A stretch of DNA of 64,000 nt from NCBI RefSeq assembly GCF_000327385.1, contig NW_008708797.1:1034024-1098023 (forward strand), read 5' to 3'. The stretch's first letter is position 1; each line of letters begins with the position of its first letter. The notes under the pieces are model-generated. The model was not told the origin of the DNA and did not search any database. It saw only the letters and a list, made by a program, of their open reading frames with translations. Origin of the DNA: Lottia gigantea (taxonomy: Eukaryota > Mollusca > Gastropoda > Lottiidae). A program made the translations under genes and the position numbers. Shown here in pieces: positions 1-11,500 of this stretch.

Positions 1-525
1 ATTCTCAGACTATCATAAACCATGACTTTCTATTCTGTGTAATGTATTAAAACACCAAACCATGATTGTTTCCAATGTTAACTTCTCAGACTATCACTTA
101 CCATGACTTTCTATTGTGTAATGTATTAGAATACTGAATACTGATGATTGATTTTTATTTGAACTTCTTAGACTATCATAAACCATGACAGTCTCTATTT
201 GGGTAATGTATCAGAATACCAAACCATGACTGTTTTTTGACGAGTGCATATGTAATGTAATATGAAATTTATGAAATTCGTTGCCAAATATAGCAGTTCA
301 TTTCATTCCTTTCTGTGTAATGTATTAGAATACTGAATCATGATTGTTTTTATGTGAACTTCTCAGACTATCATAAACCATGACTTTCTAATTAGTGACT
401 GTTTTTAATGTTAAACATGAACTATGACTTTTTTGTTCTAAGATAATAATAAATTTATAACAGTTTCTTTGATATAAGGTAAAAAATTACAATAACTATG
501 CCTATTGTTAGACTTCTCAGATTAT
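1..525. repeat. Degenerate tandem repeat, roughly 90-170 bp unit
   Basis: Motifs such as CTTCTCAGACTATCATAAAC, ACCATGACTTTCTA and GTGTAATGTATTAGAATAC recur several times with unequal spacing up to the acceptor of exon P1. It is a diverged tandem array; no coding content is visible. Confidence 0.7.
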
Positions 526-547
526 CATTAAATTTTTACCATTTCAG

Positions 548-976
548 GATGGTGAAAAGTCTATGATATCTATAGAGAAGTTTAACAGTATAGGTATAAT
601 GTCAGAGCTGGGTAACATAGCAGTACCATCACAATCTATTTCATATGTTAAACAAAAACTTTATCAATGTGATATCTGTTCTATTCAATTCTTCAACAAA
701 GCATCTTTAGATATTCATAGTTGTGATTTTAACTTGAGCAAGGAAAAAATTCATTTAACCAAGAATATTTTTAGCTTTCCCAAGAGAAGACCCAAAAAGA
801 AAATGCAGACAACAGATGTGAAACCTAGAGCTAAAAGAGGGACTTTTGTAGATTTTTTCAAACCAGCAAGCTCTAAACATATGAAATATACTTGTGAAAT
901 TTGTCAAACTGTGTTTTGCTATGAAAAATCTTTAAAAAATCACAACTGTAATAAATTAAAAAAAAATGGTTGCTAA
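548..976 (+). CDS. P1: divergent two-finger terminal exon with H-x-C zinc sites
   Basis: Acceptor ttaccatttcag precedes GATGGTGAAAAG in phase 0; 142 residues to the stop, about twice the usual exon length. Two fingers, residues ~41-59 and ~116-134, have Cys-x2-Cys-x12-His-x-Cys ligands (CDIC...HSC and CEIC...HNC) instead of C2H2. Between them lie ~57 residues with a very basic stretch (PKRRPKKK, then KPRAKRG), a plausible nuclear localisation signal. Helices NKASLDI and YEKSLKN. It is the most divergent exon of the window but has the same acceptor phase and terminal stop. It could be an old member of the array or an exon of different ancestry. Confidence 0.75.
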   Translation, partial: DGEKSMISIEKFNSIGIMSELGNIAVPSQSISYVKQKLYQCDICSIQFFNKASLDIHSCDFNLSKEKIHLTKNIFSFPKRRPKKKMQTTDVKPRAKRGTFVDFFKPASSKHMKYTCEICQTVFCYEKSLKNHNCNKLKKNGC

Positions 977-1685
977 TTTATGTGTAACTTTTATGATATA
1001 GAGGAACAGAAACTAATGATAGTTCTTGCTCGATTTGTGAAATGTGATTAGAAAATATCTTTACCTCTTCGTAATGTTTAGATATATTGAAACAGATAAT
1101 AGGCATATTAAAACAGAACCTGAAAAATATTATTTAATCATAGTTTTACACTGTGCACTCTTCAGAAAACGGACACATTTCAGCCTGCGTCTTGACTGAA
1201 GTTTGACAAATATTATTAAATAGCTGATATGTATTGCTTTCTTTGTTCTTTGTCTCTTCATATCAAGACATGTTGGACAACATATATAGGCTGAAACTGG
1301 CAAGCATTAAGCAGCTCTGATATACTGGGTGTTTGGAAATTCTTGAGTATGATTTCAGCAAATTTCAAATAAGCTGAGAATCAAACTCCATTTCCCTGAG
1401 GCTCATCATGCAAATTTTTAAACCATCTTGTATATATTTTCTACATGTATATGTTATAAGTGTTAAAGAAAAAGAAATATTATCTGTAGATGAAATTGAA
1501 AAGTTGAAAGAAAAGAAAGATGAAGTTTAAGGCACATAAAATACAGGTAAATTAAAGATGTTATTCCAGACATTTTTATAGTGCAGATCTAAAAGCTCCT
1601 TCAAAGTTTTTGTGACTGATGAGTTCTTGTATATATTGTGCAACACATTTGCCAAATACTGAAACATTTTTTTCTATTCTTATAG
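977..1685 (+). other. Intron/spacer, nothing recognised
   Basis: AT-rich sequence between P1 and P2. No long frame, finger remnant or clear repeat was seen. Confidence 0.5.
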
Positions 1686-1886
1686 GCCTTGTCTGGACTT
1701 GGCAATAGTTTTGTGTGTCCTGAATGTGGACATTCATATACAAAGAAAGGCAGTTTAGTGCGACATATTAGAGCTATTCATCTAGGAATTAAACATCCAT
1801 GTGAACTTTGTGGTTTAAAATTTTCTAGGAGGGATAAGATGATGGAACATAGAAATAATTATTGTCCATCATTAACAAAATTGTGA
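1686..1886 (+). CDS. P2: two-finger terminal exon
   Basis: Acceptor ttctattcttatag precedes GCCTTGTCTGGA; 66 residues. Fingers at 11-32 (C2H2) and 39-60, the second ending H-x4-C (EHRNNYC), a C2HC zinc site. Helices KKGSLVR and RRDKMME. The second finger carries the SRRD signature of the plus-strand group. No in-frame ATG precedes finger 1, so it cannot be a stand-alone gene of normal design. Confidence 0.85.
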   Translation, partial: ALSGLGNSFVCPECGHSYTKKGSLVRHIRAIHLGIKHPCELCGLKFSRRDKMMEHRNNYCPSLTKL

Positions 1887-2847
1887 TGTGTTTTATATTA
1901 TGTGTAATGTTTGAATAGATGCATTTCATTTAAGACCCTATCTGAATACTGTTTTTAACTAAAAACTGGATCTTAAACAGATATAATTTCCAAGCAGTAA
2001 TAAGTGAGATTTTGATTCTTACCCGTTTCAACACTGAGTGTAAATGAAATCAAACGTCACATACTATGAACCCCACGTTATATGACTTAAAGCTTATGAT
2101 GTTGGTATTGGCCACTTTACCTGCTGCTTGGGTATATATTATGTGTAATATTGATTAGTAACATAAGAACTCTTTGTTCTGTTTTTGGTATTTTGTCATG
2201 AATGTTCTGTTGATAGACTTAATCTATTTATGCAGAAGGTTTACAAAAATGAATGTAAGCCTAGTTGGAATATCAACATGTTATTACTGTTACATTGTTT
2301 TACCATTTTTTAATGAAAGCAGTGTGAATAAAAGCCAACCAAATGATTTTCACACTAAAAATTCTGAAAAGCTTGACAAATCTGTGGAAATAAAATTTTT
2401 TGGAAAATTTGCAAAACGTACAGAAAATTTAATTTTCGAAAATGTGAATCGGGAACACTGATCATCAATTTGCAATATCCCAATTTTCAGTCAGACGTCT
2501 GTGTTTCCCGAAAATTCCACAAAAAAAAAGTGTTTGATGGATGTCACTCATCTCAAAATATGGGATTAGTGATGTCATCGAACACTTAGTTTAAGTGGAA
2601 TTGCAGGAACCACAGACATCTTGTTAAAAATTAAATGTTGCAAGTTGATGCTATCAGTGTCCTTGATACACATACAAAATTAAGAAACCGCTTTACAATA
2701 TATTTAAAAATGATTGTCTTTGATTGAAGCAAAACAAAACTGTCCAATTATGTTCAAATAGACTTAAAGGTGAAGAAAAGTAATGGGTCATTTCTTGCTT
2801 TTCAAAAAGATTCAAATGGTGTATTGTGTTCTATTTGTATTTTGTAG
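1887..2847 (+). other. Intron/spacer, nothing recognised
   Basis: A short frame around 2174-2461 has no recognisable domain and biased low-complexity composition. I take it as chance. No repeat family was identified. Confidence 0.5.
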
Positions 2848-3039
2848 GAAGAAGGTCCATATAAAAATGTGTCTGAATTGACATGTAGTTGGTGTTTAAA
2901 AGTATTTAAATGGTATAGAGATAAGATACGACATATTCGCAGTGTTCATATGAATATTACAGAGACTTGTCCTTATTGTTTTGCAACGTTTAAACGTAAA
3001 GATTATATGACCCGCCATATGAAAAAACACAAGTTATAA
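2848..3039 (+). CDS. P3: two-finger terminal exon
   Basis: Acceptor gtattttgtag precedes GAAGAAGGTCCA; 63 residues, no in-frame ATG before finger 1. Fingers at 13-34 and 41-61; the second uses His-x3-His (HMKKH). Helices WYRDKIR and RKDYMTR. The first finger starts CSWCLKVFKW, shared with P4, and the linker is MNITET. P3 and P4 are clearly sister exons. Confidence 0.88.
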   Translation, partial: EEGPYKNVSELTCSWCLKVFKWYRDKIRHIRSVHMNITETCPYCFATFKRKDYMTRHMKKHKL

Positions 3040-3995
3040 TCTCTCCAGTAAAGAACATTTCAAGATCAAAATTGTAGGTAGACTTCATTATGATGAGTTC
3101 GATCAATCACGAAACTTGTCTACGTGTGAACATTTTTAAACTGCTCTGTGATGTGTTCTTCTAGTTGTCTGCAAAATATGAGATCTTAGTTTGAAATGCA
3201 TATTCTTGCTTGGATGGTTGTAGTGCTCAGAAAATGAGCTATGAAAAAAAAGCATGTTGCCAATTGTTTCTAGAGATATCAGTTTTTGTTAAAAGACAGT
3301 TAAAGAAAATAAAACAGTCCATTTTACTGACTTAGATAATGAAAATTATAATTTATATAAATGACAAAACCTGACATAACTAAACCTTATAAGTCAAATA
3401 TTAGACATCTGTGAAATCATGTGATTAATATAGTTGTTGTGATTGTTGTGACCAACTTGACTGAAACTACAGTGTCTATGTCGGTTAAGCTACCTAAACT
3501 CTGACTTCACTTGACATCAGTTTACTATGATTGCCTCATACAATTTTATTTAATAAGGTATAGATAAATTACACAAATTAAAATTTAGGCTGTGTTGTAG
3601 GATTAATTAGTATTATACAAAATGTCAACAGTTAATGATATTTATCTTTTTAATGAAGTACAAAGTAGTGATTAGTATGGTTGAAAGGTAACAAGTTACT
3701 ATCCCAACAGAAGGCACAGGGTTAAAGCAATGTTCACGAATGTACAAAGTAGTGTTACATATTGCACAATGAAATTATTTCCAAATATAAAACCTGAAAA
3801 AGGTAAAAATTGTAAAATTATATTATTTTTGAAAAGTGATATAATTGAATAAAGATTGTTTCAATCACAGAAATTGTGGCATATGGCGTAAAATAAGTTA
3901 GATAAAACCTCATTTATCATACTGTTTTATTTCCCTTTAAGAATCTACAACCATGCAATCTGGTTATATCATAACACACCAGAAAACCAGGTCTG
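3040..3995 (+). other. Intron/spacer, nothing recognised
   Basis: AT-rich sequence between P3 and the SINE insertion. No frame or repeat recognised. Confidence 0.45.
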
Positions 3996-4010
3996 TTCAT
4001 GATAAATGCA

Positions 4011-4380
4011 GGGAGCCGCGGTGGCTCAGTGAGTTAGACGCTTGCTCGCTAACCTGAAGGTCCAGGGTTCAATCCCGGCATAGGTTGAGATAATACCTTC
4101 GGATTTTTCAACCCGGTTTCCCCCTGTCAGTGATCCAGGTAAGAGGGGCTGACATGGAAAAAGCGTTTAGTCGTTCGGATTGGACAATAAACCGAGGCCC
4201 CTTGTGCTACAGGCTGTGCACGTTACAGATCCCTCGACAGTTGGAAATCGAAAAAGAGCAGGCTAATGCCGCTGTCCTGGCAAAATTTCCCTCATCGCAC
4301 CCTGCATGGCGTTGCCCGTCTTCATTAGCCCACATGGTGCAGAAAAGTAGGACGTAAAACTCCATTCATTTCATTTTCAT
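4011..4380 (+). mobile_element. Full-length tRNA-derived SINE with 15-bp target duplication
   Basis: The 5' head has RNA polymerase III box A-like (GTGGCTCAGTGAGTTAGA) and box B-like (GGTTCAATCC) sequences. A conserved ~270-bp body follows, then a short repetitive tail (CATTCATTTCATTTTCATTT). It is flanked by a perfect 15-bp direct repeat TTCATGATAAATGCA at 3996-4010 and 4381-4395, so insertion is recent. Partial relatives lie at 7113, 20562 and 62010. Confidence 0.9.
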
Positions 4381-4953
4381 TTCATGATAAATGCAAACAC
4401 TTTCTTCGTACTTCATGTACTCTCTAGTTTGATAGTAATGTTTTGAAGTAAAATAACAGCTCGGGGAAGCCAGGAAACTTGAAAGCTTGATATTGATTCA
4501 TTGTAACAATCAGGAATATACACTTTGTCAATTAGTGTTGGGCTGTCTTGGTGCCTAGCTGTGAAAAGACAAATATAAAGTTATCTCCCTTGCGACTGAG
4601 GTGTGAGACTGGATACAAATGATATAAGTTTTAGCCTTCCAATAACTGAATAAAAATATGATGACTAGTTATGTAAATGTAGGTTTGTTTTAAATGAGTT
4701 AGTCCCTTCTGTCTATTCTAAACTTTTCCAAGCTTTCATTAAATCAGGGAATTCAATGATCTCCACATCTGGAAAGCAACCATATTTATAGATTTATTTT
4801 CATTTTCTGAAAATGAATAAATATACTGTACTATTCTATTAAGAGTGCTTCAACTGATTGCATGATTAATAATAAGGATATATGTGCATGCTCTCGAGAT
4901 TTGGAAATATTTTAGAATTTCTATCTTATCTTTCTCTATCTTTTATATTGTAG

Positions 4954-5154
4954 ATTCCTCACTTAAATCTCAGTACTTGGAACTTGACGTGTCATTGGTG
5001 TCTCAAAGTTTTTAAATGGAAGCAAGATTTAAGACGTCATGTTCATAGCGTGCATCTTGAAATTCGCAGATATTGTCAATATTGTTCACAATCATTTAAA
5101 CGTAGTGATCATTTAAAAATTCATGTTGATCGTTACCATAGTGACAAAAGGTGA
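4954..5154 (+). CDS. P4: two-finger terminal exon
   Basis: Acceptor cttttatattgtag precedes ATTCCTCACTTA; 66 residues. Fingers at 13-34 and 41-62. Helices WKQDLRR and RSDHLKI. The first finger CHWCLKVFKW matches P3; the second is diverged but keeps the basic KRSD lead-in. The linker LEIRRY is 6 residues. Confidence 0.88.
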   Translation: MPHLNLSTWNLTCHWCLKVFKWKQDLRRHVHSVHLEIRRYCQYCSQSFKRSDHLKIHVDRYHSDKR

Positions 5155-5185
5155 TTTTGTGCTTTTGTTATAAACGTAATGTGAA

Positions 5186-5375
5186 TCATAGTTGTGACTT
5201 GCCGTTAATTTTGATGAAAAACCAATCATATTTGTGAATTGACATTAATAAACCAATCATATTTGTGACTTGCCGTAAATTTTGATGAAATACCAATCAT
5301 TTTTGTCACTTGCCGTTAATTTTGATGAAAAACCAATCATATTTGTGACATGCCGTTAATTTTGAAACACCAGGG
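5186..5375. repeat. Short tandem repeat, ~41-bp unit, about 4-5 copies
   Basis: Copies of a unit containing TTGTGACTTGCCGTTAATTT and GATGAAAAACCAATCATA follow the stop of P4 directly. If P4 has its own 3' UTR, the repeat lies in it. Confidence 0.8.
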
Positions 5376-6163
5376 TTTTGTGATTCATCATCAAGAATGT
5401 ACCTCAAAGAACTGGTATTCTGACTTACATTACTTAAATTAATAAATTGGAGTGTGACGTGCTACTATTTAGTTTTATAAAACGTTAAATAATATTGTGA
5501 ATAAAATATTCATCGGCAAGCAAGTCTTAAACACAGATATACTCCTATAGAGCAATGTACTTTTCTTAGTTATTGCCCTTGACATAACATTATTTTGTTA
5601 ACAATAGACTAGAAGATTGTAGAGACAAGAACAAAAGTTTGAATTTTCCAATATTTGGACTAGCAACATTCAATCAAAGTAAGCGAATTCAAAATGTTAA
5701 AATAATTGAAGACTTAAACTAACATGGATTTGATATAATATACAATATTTATACAAGAGTTGTGCATTTATAGTATTGTGTAATGCTATGGTTGAAATCC
5801 ATTATGTACTTTTGTACAATCTTATGTATTTATTTACAAGTTTTACTTAAAATTCTAAATTATTTTACCAATTGATTGTTAATGGATAATATTAAGTCAA
5901 AGACTGTAAACTCCACATAAGACAAACAAACTAATGCCAAAAGACTAAATATTGTGTAAACAATAAACTTTGTACTTAAAATAAATGAAAAGAAACTTTA
6001 TGATTATACAATATTTATTACTTGTATATAATTTTACAATGTTTGTATTTTACTTTACAGTAAATAAATGATATAAGGTTTTGTGCAAAGATATAAGTTT
6101 AAGCGTGATTTTTCTTTATGCATGGTAATTGCCTTATATTTTGTTATTATATTTGTATTATAG

Positions 6164-6409
6164 GTTGGTAGTTATTATGATAATATAAAATGTTCTATCT
6201 GTGGTCAACAATTTACTCAGAAAGGAAATCTCCACCGACACGTACAAACAACACATCTTAAAAAACAACTACAGTGTGTTTTTTGTGGGACGTATCTTTC
6301 TAGAAAAGACAAGTTAAAGGAACATTATAAAAGGAAGCATGGGGAAATGATAGAAGGATTTCAAAATGATCAAAATGTTGAGAACAGACAATCAAAAACA
6401 CTAAGTTAA
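6164..6409 (+). CDS. P5: two-finger terminal exon with long acidic/polar tail
   Basis: Acceptor atttgtattatag precedes GTTGGTAGTTAT; 81 residues. Fingers at 10-31 and 38-59. Helices QKGNLHR and RKDKLKE. The linker is LKKQLQ. A 22-residue hydrophilic tail follows the last finger. The second finger belongs with P2 and P8 (SRKDKL). Confidence 0.88.
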   Translation, partial: VGSYYDNIKCSICGQQFTQKGNLHRHVQTTHLKKQLQCVFCGTYLSRKDKLKEHYKRKHGEMIEGFQNDQNVENRQSKTLS

Positions 6410-7112
6410 AATTAGAAATATTTTGTTGTTGTCAAACAGGCCTACCTATCAAGATATTGATATAGCAGTACTGCTTCAAACAATTGTGTTGTTTCGAAAG
6501 AACAAGTGTGATCATGCTTCTTTGAAGAGTAAGTTTACATTTCCAAAATTGTCTTGTTTGGTTATACAAAATAGAAAGATGCCTTAATGACATGTAAGCC
6601 TGTCTTGCTATACACAAATGTTGAGTTTTGTTTGGAAACCTGGTGACTGACAACTGACACACTGCATACATGAATCAAATTCTTCAAGATCAAAAATTAG
6701 GTTTTTGTATTTGTTTTGTATCTATTTTGCAATAGTTGAGACATTGTTTTTCAACAGTAAATGAATTTATATTATTTTTCGACAGTACATAATAAATATT
6801 TTTGTGTGTCAATCTGTTTGTAAATGTACACAAATTTCTAAGTTTATGACCTAATTGTAATTATTTAATTAGCAAACAAGTATGGAATGAAAGTACTGTG
6901 TTTTTACTGATATATTTTGTATATTTGCATATAAATCATGCATTATTGATGTATGCTAAGTTGTGTATTGTGTGAAACTCTGAGTAACATGATTCAAGTT
7001 CTGTTTGGATGTTTCTATATTTAAATCTGAAAATGTGTTTTGAAAAAGTTAATTACTATAGTATCTTTCATTGAATAAAATCTATATTTAAAATAAATGA
7101 GTAGAAATTCCA
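6410..7112 (+). other. Intron/spacer, nothing recognised
   Basis: AT-rich with many TATTTTGTA-like words. No coding or repeat structure was recognised. Confidence 0.45.
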
Positions 7113-7183
7113 AACTCTACATACTAGGATTGAACCCTGGACCTGCAGGTTAGCAAGCATGGGTCTTAACTCACTTAGCCACT
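7113..7183 (-). mobile_element. SINE head fragment (minus orientation)
   Basis: Read on the minus strand it has the tRNA-like head of the SINE at 4011: GTGGCTAAGTGAGTTAAGAC, then GGTCCAGGGTTCAATCC. It ends where the foldback element at 7184 begins. The foldback either interrupted an older SINE copy or landed at its edge. Confidence 0.7.
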
Positions 7184-7496
7184 CATCTTCACAATGTCAA
7201 TCTAATATGAAGTTCATACTTATACCTTGACTTCAACAGTCATTATATTTCATGAAATTTTGTAAATGAAGTGATTTGATTGGATTGTATGCCAGTGAAA
7301 TCAGCCAATCAGAGCCCTCGACAGAAAGGCTGTAATATGGTTTTTATAGCTTTTTGGTCAAACTTTCTGTCAAGGATGTAAGGTATTAGGAACAATCCAA
7401 TCAAATCACTTCATTTACAAACTTTCATGACACATAATGACTGTTACAGTCAAGGTATAAGTATGAAGTATGTAATGACTTGACATTGTGAAGATG
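7184..7496. mobile_element. Foldback MITE, family A (17-bp terminal inverted repeats)
   Basis: The ends CATCTTCACAATGTCAA and TTGACATTGTGAAGATG are perfect inverted repeats. Inner arms are also partly inverted (TACCTTGAC / GTCAAGGTA, CAATCAAATCACTTCATTTA and its complement). No coding capacity. Related copies lie at 33963 and 44751. Confidence 0.85.
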
Positions 7497-7559
7497 CTTA
7501 AGCCTGTGTTTTGGATTCTCTCATGAATAATTATTAAACAGTTAGAACTTATAAAGATG

Positions 7560-8368
7560 ACTGTAATCTTTGATTGTTTTCTAGACTGTAATCTTTGATT
7601 GTTTTATATACTGTAATCTTTGATTGTTTTCTAGACTATAATCTTTGATTGTTTTCTAGACTATAATCTTTGACAGATTCCTGGACTATAATCTTTGACT
7701 GTTTTCTAGACTATAATCTTCGACTGTTTTCTAGACTATAATCTTTGACTGTTTTTCTAGACTATACTCTTTGACTGTTTTCTAGACTATAATATTTGAC
7801 TGTTTTCTAGACTATAGTCTTTGATTTTTTTCTAGACTATAATCTTTGACTGTTTTCTGGACTGTAATCTTTGACTGTTTTCTAGACTGTAATCTTTGAC
7901 TGTTTTCTAGACTGTAATCTTTGACTGTTTTCTAGACTATAATCTTTGACTGTTTTCTAGACTATAATCTTTGATTGTTTTCTAGACTATAATCTTTGAC
8001 AGTTTCCTGGACTATAATATTTGACTGTTTTCTAGACTATAATCTCTGACTGTTTTCTAGACTGTAATCTTTGACTGTTTTCTAGACTATAATCTTTGAT
8101 TGTTTTCTGGACTGTAATCTTTGGCTGTTTTCTAGACTATAATCTTTGATTGTTTTCTAGACTGTAATCTTTGATTGTTTTCTAGACTGTAATCTTTGAC
8201 TGTTTTCTAGACTATAATCTTTGACTGTTTTCTAGACTATAATCTTTGACAGTTTCCTGGACTATAATCTTTGACTGTTTTCTAGACTATAATCTTTGAC
8301 TGTTTTCTAGACTATAATCTTTGATTGTTTTCTAGACAATAATCTTTGACTGTTTTCTAGACTATAAT
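7560..8368. repeat. 25-bp minisatellite, left half (~32 copies)
   Basis: Unit ACTATAATCTTTGACTGTTTTCTAG is repeated head to tail with few variants. Each unit ends in TTTGACTGTTTTCTAG, which looks like a plus-strand 3' splice site. The array resumes at 10507 after a 2.1-kb insertion. A direct-repeat array this uniform without spacers is not CRISPR-like. Confidence 0.95.
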
Positions 8369-10506
8369 TGTGGGACTTTGCTACAGCAAAGTCCCAGTTT
8401 GTTATCGAAATGTCAATTCTTTTTTTTTTTTTTTTTTTCGATTTTTACACACCTTCCTGAGCTTAGACTACAATAGTTGCAGCAACCTTTCAACGTTCAC
8501 GAACCTTAGATATAGGCGACGATGTGCATAAATATATTTTGGATCTTTTTTGCAAAACCGGAAGTGCCACAGTTCAATATGTGCAAGAATAGATAATCGG
8601 CTCTAGAATTCGTATTTTTCGGTCGATTTTCTTTGGGTTTGCATTATTGGAATCTACTGTTAAAATCTGAAAGAATAGCAGTTTCAAAATTTCAAATTTC
8701 GAAAATTTGTCGCAGACATTTTTTTTGCTAAATTTTGCATTTTTTTCATTTTTTTTGCTTTTCGTCTGATTAATCTGAAAAAAATTGAGCAAAGACAGTT
8801 TAAGAAAGTAAACAAAACGGTACAGTCAAATTTTCAATTTCACTTCCGGTTTAAACAGGAAATCGATGTTCACTTCCGGTTGAATATCTTCCGGTGTAAT
8901 TTGTATAGGACAAAAATTTTTTTGCTGATAGGTAGACAAAGTTATGACAAAAAAACGAAGAAAAAAAGATCCGGAACAAATGTGAATCTTTTTTGATTTT
9001 TCTGAAATGATTCGATTTTTATTCGGACATTATGGCTCATCCGATTTAAATGATTTTGGTGTCAAATGAAAGAAGATAAAAAAAAAACATGACATTAGGA
9101 AGCCCTTTTTCGATTCTCAATTTTGCTTTTTTGCAACATCCGGTTGAATTTTTAAAGTTTGAAGGGTCATATCTCGTGATCTTGAACTTTGATGACCTTG
9201 ACCTTCATAAGGTCAAAGGTCATTGACCTTAGCTATCAGTTAATACTTTGACATTTGACCTCCGACATGTACTTCCGGTTTTATAGCTGTCCGAAAACAG
9301 CCAAATTCGCAACTGTGGACTGCTCTAGCACGTGACCTAATTAACCTAGAGGGTTAATTTTTTCGGATTCTTAATGTGCTTTTCATGCTCTTTCAAGTGA
9401 TTTATAACAATCGTTTTTTAAAGCAAAATTGAAATTCGTGAATTTTTCAAATTTGAGTTTTTTTTTACAATATTTCTGTTTCTTTGAGCTTGGTGTGTAT
9501 ATATCTTATGACCTATTTTATGTAGAACATTGAAACTTGGAACACAACAAGACAATTTGAATATAAATTAACCTATGACAAAAAAGTTGAGGTGGGCGTG
9601 GCACATCCGGGTTTAATTACTAATTGTTTACATTTTGGGAAAGGGGCATAACTCGCATAGGATACATTTGTTCAAAAAGGAACTTTGCACACAATTACCT
9701 CATTATTTTGGCCAGTTTGTGTTAATAGGTCAATTGTTTCAGCTTTATAGTTCTAAAAAAGGAACGGGTTTTGAAATTTCCATATTTTCAATTTTCTATT
9801 TTGACCTTTATTGACTCTTGTTGACCTATATCTTTTGACCTGTATGATGTAGAAGCTTTAAATTTGGGACACAACATAACATTCAGAATATCAATTAACC
9901 TATGCAAAAGAAATTGAGGTGGGCGTAGCACATCCGGGTTAAATTACTCATTATTGACAATTTTGACAAGGGACTTAACTCGCAACGTATACATTTGTTC
10001 AAAATGGAACTTTGCATACAATTACTTCATCCGTTGAGCCACGTTGTCTTAGAAGTTCGATTGTTTCAGCTTTATAGTTCAAAAAAAGAACAGGTTTTGA
10101 AAATTCTAAATTTTCAATTTTTGATCTTGACCTTTTTTGACCCTGATTTTTGTAGGATCAAAGGTCATTCACATTGGCTATCTATTTATACTTTTATATT
10201 TGCTGTCCTATCTCAACTTCCGGTTTTATAGCCGAATATATTTTAAAATTTTGATGACTTGTATCTCGTAACCTTAACCTTTGTTGACCCTCTCCCTTTC
10301 AATGTCAAATGTCATTGATCTTGGCTATCTTCTGATACTTTCATTTGTGAGGTCTGTCTACTTCCGTTATAACAATCTTCCAAAGAATTCTTCTCAACTT
10401 TAGACTGCTCTTGCGCGTGATGTAATTATCGTAGAAAGTTGATTTTTTCAGAGTCTTTTGCAATTTGCTACATTTGCAAAGTCCCACTCTGTGCCACGAG
10501 TGGCTC
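8369..10506. mobile_element. ~2.1-kb unclassified insertion inside the minisatellite
   Basis: The left end carries a 24-bp palindrome (GGGACTTTGCTACAGCAAAGTCCC, 8372-8395). The right end ends in TTTGCAAAGTCCCACTCTGTGCCACGAG-like sequence, so the two ends share GACTTTGC/GCAAAGTC. Inside is a direct duplication of ~260 bp (about 9500-9760 and 9830-10090, sharing GAGGTGGGCGTGGCACATCC and TTGTTTCAGCTTTATAGTTC). No long frame or transposase motif. It is most likely a non-autonomous DNA element; the exact target duplication cannot be read within the repeat. Confidence 0.65.
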
Positions 10507-11329
10507 TAGTCTTTGATTGTTTTTTGGACTATAATATTTGACTGTTTTCTAGACTGTAATCTTTGACTGTTTTCTAGACTGTAATCTTTGACTGTTTTCT
10601 AGACTATAATCTTTGACTGTTTTCTAGTCTATAATCTTTGACTGTTTTCTAGACTATATTCTTTGATTGTTTTCTGGACTATAATCTTTGACTGTTTTCT
10701 AGACTGGAATCTTTGACTGTTTTCTAGACTATAATCTTTGATTGTTTTCTGGACTATAATCTTTGACTGTTTTCTAGACTGTAATCTTTGACTTTTTTCT
10801 AGACTATAATCTTTGATTGTTTTCTAGACTATAATCTTTGATTGTTTTCTAGACTGTAATCTTTGACTGTTTTCTAGACTATAATCTTTGATTGTTTTCT
10901 GGACTATAATCTTTGACTGTTTTCTAGACTATAATCTTTGATTGTTTTCTGGACTATAATCTCTGACTGTTTTCTAGACTGTAATCTTTGATTGTTTTCT
11001 AGACTGTAATCTTTGATTGTTTTCTGGACTATAATCTTTGACTGTTTTCTAGACTGTAATCTTTGATTGTTTTCTAGACTATAATCTTTGATTGTTTTCT
11101 AGACTATAATCTTTGACTGTTTTCTATAATCTTGATTGTTTTCTGGACTATAATCTTTGACTATTTTCTCAACTATAGTCTTTGACTGTTTTCTAGTCTA
11201 TAATCTTTGATTGTTTTCTAGACTATAATCTTTGACTGTTTTCTAGACTATAATCTTTGACTGTTTTCTATAATCTTGATTGTTTTCTGGACTATAATAT
11301 TTGACTATTTTCTCAACTATAATCTTTGT
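10507..11329. repeat. 25-bp minisatellite, right half (~33 copies)
   Basis: Same unit as at 7560, with a few shortened units near 11125-11150 and 11255-11280 (TTTTCTATAATCTTGATTG). It ends ~170 bp before the acceptor of the decayed exon P6. Confidence 0.95.
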
Positions 11330-11500
11330 TAGCCTAGGTTCATTGCATATTCCATTACATATTGGCTAAAAAGAGATTTTAAAGGAATACTACCTCTTAG
11401 GTTCAGTCCATCCAGTCCAGGTTAAGAGAAGTTAAATATTTTATGTTCTTTCTAAGAGGAAGTATCTCTTAAAATGATGAACATTTCATTTATTTTGTAG

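Noticed and set aside
2174-2461. 95-codon plus-strand frame
   Set aside because: Low-complexity composition, no domain, and no acceptor phase or finger pattern like the true exons.
4020-4080. Possible tRNA gene
   Set aside because: Box A and box B are present, but the rest is a SINE head with a long body and tail; no functional tRNA fold is expected.
4130-4357. 75-codon frame with GC-rich codons
   Set aside because: Lies wholly inside the SINE body flanked by the 15-bp target duplication; it is not a host gene.
7560-11329. CRISPR-like or regulatory direct repeat array
   Set aside because: Units are contiguous 25-bp repeats without unique spacers in a eukaryotic intron; it is a minisatellite.
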